A DNA stretch of 64,000 nucleotides from positions 11,414,001-11,478,000 of the forward strand of contig OX419762.1 of assembly GCA_948567375.1 (NCBI GenBank), in the 5' to 3' direction. Shown here one piece after another: positions 59,477 through 64,000 of this stretch (the stretch's first letter is position 1; each line of letters starts with the position of its first letter). Source of the stretch: Lunularia cruciata. Lineage: Eukaryota; Streptophyta; Marchantiopsida; Lunulariales; Lunulariaceae. The notes under the pieces are model-generated. The model searched no databases, was not told the DNA's origin, and was given only the letters and a program-made list of their open reading frames with translations. A program made the translations under genes and the position numbers.

Positions 59477-59676
59477 GCATCCTTGGCTAATCTTTGTAGC
59501 CATAGTGCTTCTTTAGTAGCCTTAGGTGTTGCCATATATTCTACCTCTATAGCAAAAAGAGCTATAGTAGAGTCTTGCATCCTCAACTAATCTTTGTTGC
59601 CATATTTCCTCTTTAGCAACCTCAATTGTTCCCATATATTCTACCTTTGTAGCAAAAAGAGCTTTGGTAGATTGGA
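59477..59676 (-). repeat. tandem duplication of 100 bp in the copia RNase H region
   Basis: The plus-strand unit starting GCATCC at 59477 recurs at 59577. Both copies contain CCATATATTCTACCT and AGCAAAAAGAGCT. It is a local duplication within the copia fossil. Confidence 0.85.
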
Positions 59677-60833
59677 TAGTAGACTTCCAACTTATTGGAC
59701 CACCAACAAGGGTAAAAATAAATCATATTATACCTTTGCTTGTCTGATTCTCCTACAAAATCAAAATCTACATACCCTATAATTCTTCCTTCTTGGTCCT
59801 TCTCTACATCAAAGACAATGCCAATATTTATAATCCTCTTCAAGTAACAAAGTATCCACTTCACAACTTCACAATGTTGTTCTCCTCAATTTGCCATATA
59901 TCAACATACTCAAAGCATAATAAATATTAGGTATAGTGCATACCATAGCATACATTAAACTCCCGACAACACTAACATAAGGAATATTTTATATTAATTT
60001 TCCCTACTCCTTATTTGATGCACATTGCTCGATGATATCATAAAATGTTTTGCCATTGGAATGCTCATTGGTTGGCATTCTCTTTACCAAAAAATGCAAG
60101 TAATTTTTTGAAATACCTCCTTTGCAATATACACAACTTTCCCTTGCTTTTGTCCTAGTGAATTTCAATTGCAAGCATTGACTTTAAATAACCTAAGTCC
60201 TTCATATCAAACTCCTTACCAAGTTGTGCTTTCAATTTCTCCACCTCAATGATATCCTCCATGACATACAACATATCATCCACATACAGTACCAAGATAA
60301 TTAAATCAAGTATTCTAGGTCTATGTAGCTTCTTGAGGTACATACAACAATTTGACTCAATTTTATTGAAAGCATCACATGAAATCATCAAATTTCACAT
60401 ACTAAAGTCTTGGACTTTAGTACGTGAAATTTAATTACTTAATGACTTTTTTAACCTACAAACTAGGTTCTCATTCCTTGGTACCATAAAACCTTTAGGT
60501 TGATATAGGTAAATTCACTCTTACAATTCTCCATGTAAAAAATAGTTGTAACATATAGTTACTCAAACTACAAGTTATGCAATGTAACTATTGCAAACAA
60601 TGCACAAATAGTTGAGATTTTTACTATTGGTGGAAATATCTCATTGAAGTCAATACCTTCATTTTGGCTATAACCCTTTGCTAAAATCCTTACTTTGTAT
60701 TGATCTACACCTACTTTTGGAAGTCCTTTCTTTCTCCAAAATAACCATACATAACTAATTGCCTTTTTTCCTATATGAAACTTTTCAAGTATAGATTTTG
60801 GCAAAAGGATTTCATCTTCTTTTCCATTGCACA

Positions 60834-60890
60834 ATGCAATCTTTGACACTCTTGATCTTACACAATGCAATCTTTGACACTCTTGCTTTT
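60834..60890. repeat. short tandem duplication in the copia reverse transcriptase region
   Basis: CAATGCAATCTTTGACACTC occurs at about 60834 and again about 28 bases later, giving two units of roughly 28 bases. Confidence 0.85.
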
Positions 60891-63163
60891 TCATGTGAAG
60901 AAGGCTCAACATTTTCCATAAGAAGAGCATAAGCTAGAAATGAATCATTAAATCTATTTGGAGGTCTTCTATCCATATTTGGATACCTACATTCATGTAT
61001 ACTTCTAGACTTTGCTCTTCTACTCATTCACTTGGTAGATTTACAAGAGGTGAGATGTCTTCACTTCCAACATCAGAATTTATCTTAACAACATTTGACT
61101 AATTTTGTCTTCTTATATAGTAATATCTCTATCATAATAGTCTCATAAAAAACTGCATCACTACTTGCAACAAGGTAACATCTTTTCAGATCCCATGATC
61201 TTTATCCTTTTGTATCCTTCTCATATCCTAAGAATATACAATTTTTCTAGATTTAGGATCTAACTTTGTCCTTTAAATTTTCTTGTTAAACATGAATATA
61301 GGTTACTTGTAAACATGCCAACCTATCCATCTTACACTAAATAGTGATAGAGGAGAAATGTTTACCATATGAAGCCATATTTATAGCATTTGCTTGAATT
61401 TGGCGTTGCTTAACATACTTCTTGCTTTTTCCAAGAGTGGAAAATTTATCCGCTTTGTCACAATTTTTGTTGAGGAGTACCCAATATGGTAAAGTGACAA
61501 ATCATCCCTTCACTCTTACAATATCTATCAAACTCTCCATATTGTATTTTGTACCATTATTAGATCTCAAACACTTCACTTTCCTTTTGGTTTGTTTCTC
61601 CATCATCACCTTCCATTGTTTAAAGATAGAGAGGACCTTTTATTTTTGCTTCATGATGTAGATCCATACTCTCTTAGAATAATCACCAACCAAAGATATA
61701 AAATATAATGCTCCAAATTATGAGGCTTTAGATAGGGCTCCAAACATCAAAATTCATATAGTCTAAATTCTCTTTGTGCAATGAACTCCTATGGAAAAGC
61801 TCACCCTTTGATGCTTTTCTATTACTCAATGCTCATAGAATTTTTAACTTACAACTTTTAAGGCCCTTCATAAGTTGTTGTTTGTAAAATGCACTTAGAT
61901 CTCCTTCACTCATATGATGCCAAACATAGATTCCATAAGTGAGTGAGATCTTTTGGATCTTCTTTGGTGCATAATTATTCACAAGTATAATAAATCAGGG
62001 ATAAAGAAGTACTCATCGTCCTTTCATTTGCAACTATCTCTCTCTCATTGACTTCTCTAATGAGCAATGGTTTGAGTCTTGGAGTGTTAGCCTTGGAGGA
62101 GTAAGATGGAGTTGGGGTTCTTTTCCTTCTTAGTCCATGGTGTGCTTTCATAATAGCCATAAGAGGTTCATCTTGAGTGAGAGATAGGCCGGCTCACATG
62201 CTACACATTGAGGCAAAAATATAAATCATGAGATAATGCAAGACTTGGTTGGGTCATTTCTTCCATTTCCTTACCTCTAGGCTCTTATCATCTCCTTCTC
62301 ACTTCATCTCATCCCCAGTGACAAGCTCTCATAGTTCTTGTCTCACAAGAAAATACTTCATGTGTAGTTTCCATATAGCATAGGTGCCTTTGTCAAGCTT
62401 CTTAAATATGATAGAACTCATATGAGGAATATGTATGCAAAAATAGAGAATAAACAACTCTACCCCTTTCTTTGACTATCTCCCTTACGCACAATAGTAA
62501 CTCCAAGCTCAAATTTACACCTCTCTAAACATGCACTTCTATCAAACCCCCAAAGGCAAGATGTCAAGATCTATCATAAGACATAGAAAAGACACCCATT
62601 TGAAGAAGAATTGACAAAAGGTGATCTCCACAATAGTGATCAAGGGCAAATACACCAAGAAGCTCCAAGAAAACCAGGATTTCTGAGTTTGAAGGCATTG
62701 AATCCGAGTGGCCCCTTAAAATGTGAGTTTTTCCCTCCAATTTTCTTAGAAACGTGTCCTCTACCCTTGTTGCTAGTGTTATTTCCTCCATAATGAATCT
62801 ATGGAGTTGTTGTTTGAAAAATATTTGCATTCAAAATATTTATTATCAAAAGCTCTGATTGCATTGAAATTTGGTGGTCATCTAAATTTGAGCCTTCTAA
62901 ACAAGATAGTTCCAAGGGATATAGTTGATGCTATTTTGGTAAAAATACATTTTTTTGGCTCTTGAACCCACACTAGAAGTTTTGACAAGGTGTATTATGC
63001 CAACCACTCTTCATCATATTTTGGCTAATGAGACTTTGGGTTCAACATCACATCTTGCTACTCCACCCTAGTGAGGATTGCTCTCTCCAAGCTGCACTTC
63101 TCTATCTTGCTATGCACTAGCATGCATACAAGGATCCCTGTGCTCCTCATTGCTCTAATAACA

Positions 63164-64000
63164 TGTCAAAAAACTCAAAGCAAGACACAAGAGAAAGAGA
63201 GTGGAGATAAACCAAGAGAATGATATAAGTAGGCAGCACCACCTAGTATGTATACATAACTAAGAATAATGTGCAACCCACCAAGGAGGGTAGGTACCAA
63301 GAACAAGTGTGTCACATATGCGGTGGCTTTCTAACTAACTCCATACCAAGTAGACTAAGTAAGAACTCAATGTTATACAAGTTCAGTCTTACTCTAAACT
63401 AGTTCACACCTTCAAATAGCTTGGAATCTCAACACTAAAGAATGATAGCCACATTGGATTGAGGAGGGAAAATTTTATTCAAGTGAAAATCTACAATAGT
63501 TTCAATTTCAAATGCAACCATATTTAGATGGAACTCCCTTACAAATTCAATTGCAAATTCTCAAAGTAGATGTTGCATGCCTCTTTATTTTGCACTTTTG
63601 GTAATTTCAACAAACCTTAATATAAAGGAAGCAATGATTTTGAACTTTACAGATTCACCTACCCATCATGAGGTCAGGGAAAATTTTGAAATGTTTCTTC
63701 TTCTCTCTCTTTTGTTCTCCTCTTAAAAAATAGAAGTGATCATTCCCATCATCCCCTTCTACCATGTGTCACTCTTAATCATTAACATTAAATCACTTTT
63801 TCTTTTTATCATCTAGCACACCCATAATGTCTTACCTAATTAATCACTAATTATGCTCCTTAAATATGTAAATTGAAACCCCATTGTCTACATAATCCAT
63901 TCTTGTCACCTATATACCATTTTGCAAAACACTCCATTTTCATATAGATTTTTTTACGGGTACCATAAATCTCTTTAGATATTTTGGTCTAGTGCACATA
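63164..64000 (-). mobile_element. probable 5' LTR of the copia element and flank
   Basis: Sequence right of the primer binding site should be the 5' LTR on the minus strand. Its inner end (CA) is at 63164-63165. The outer end is not identified and may lie beyond the window or be lost. Nothing else is recognised up to the right edge. Confidence 0.4.

Larger units (their letters stand above)
59335..63163 (-). mobile_element. Ty1/copia element, primer site through RNase H
   Basis: Read on the minus strand, a primer binding site resembling the methionine-tRNA type (TGTTATTAGAGCA) lies at 63151-63163, after an LTR that ends in CA at 63164-63165. Pre-integrase sequence (VWHHMSEGDL) is near 61940 and an integrase part at about 61000-61900. 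Reverse transcriptase lies at about 60930-60155, with AKGYSQNEGIDFNEIFPP and VLYVDDMLYV. RNase H is at about 59870-59335. Little gag can be seen in the 1.2 kb after the primer site. The copy has many breaks and is old and dead. A 3' LTR was not found on the left. Confidence 0.82.

Overview
The window looks like nuclear DNA of a land plant or close streptophyte, most likely a bryophyte-grade plant. It has plant-type split genes with short GT-AG introns, a chloroplast-targeted cysteine synthase, a plant-like U2 snRNA, and AT-rich blocks of decayed Ty3/gypsy and Ty1/copia elements. It also has a canonical regulatory subunit of cAMP-dependent protein kinase. Flowering plants are generally held to lack that protein, and I recall PKA-type components being discussed for streptophytes with motile sperm. 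The species call is inference.

Layout. At 1-12 kb there is a decayed coding relic (minus strand), the 3' exons of an unrecognised protein with one membrane segment near its C-terminus (1802-2883), a long stretch without recognisable genes, and an intact intronless mitochondrial-type ALDH2 gene (9159-10784). From 12 to 39 kb is a repeat block. It holds a cluster of GTTTAAGT-type repeats, a plus-strand copia 5' end, a solo LTR with a perfect 5-bp target duplication (17234-17657), a truncated minus-strand gypsy element with the same LTR (to 25918), and a large plus-strand gypsy-type element (about 27553-37325). That last element appears to have inserted into another coiled-coil-coding relic. From 39 to 54.8 kb is a second gene island: degenerate tRNA-like units, a U2 snRNA gene (41759-41957), the PKA regulatory subunit gene (plus strand, about 43413-47501) and, convergent with it, a complete ten-exon cysteine synthase gene (minus strand, 49487-53156). 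From 54.8 to 64 kb is a second repeat block with a PIF/Harbinger-like transposase relic, a copia-type LTR, and a minus-strand copia element.

Most notable item. The gypsy element at 27.5-37.3 kb carries, between its protease and reverse transcriptase, a DNMT3-like cytosine-5 DNA methyltransferase domain. Downstream of its integrase it carries a complete C4HC3 PHD finger. It therefore combines a chromatin writer and a chromatin reader in one LTR retrotransposon. Methyltransferase capture by retrotransposons has been reported in charophytes and dinoflagellates; I do not know of a description of this combination with a PHD finger. The copy is decayed and is described here only as a fossil.

The host genes do not form a pathway with each other. 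ALDH2 handles aldehyde oxidation, cysteine synthase makes cysteine in the plastid, the PKA regulatory subunit points to cAMP signalling, and U2 belongs to the spliceosome.
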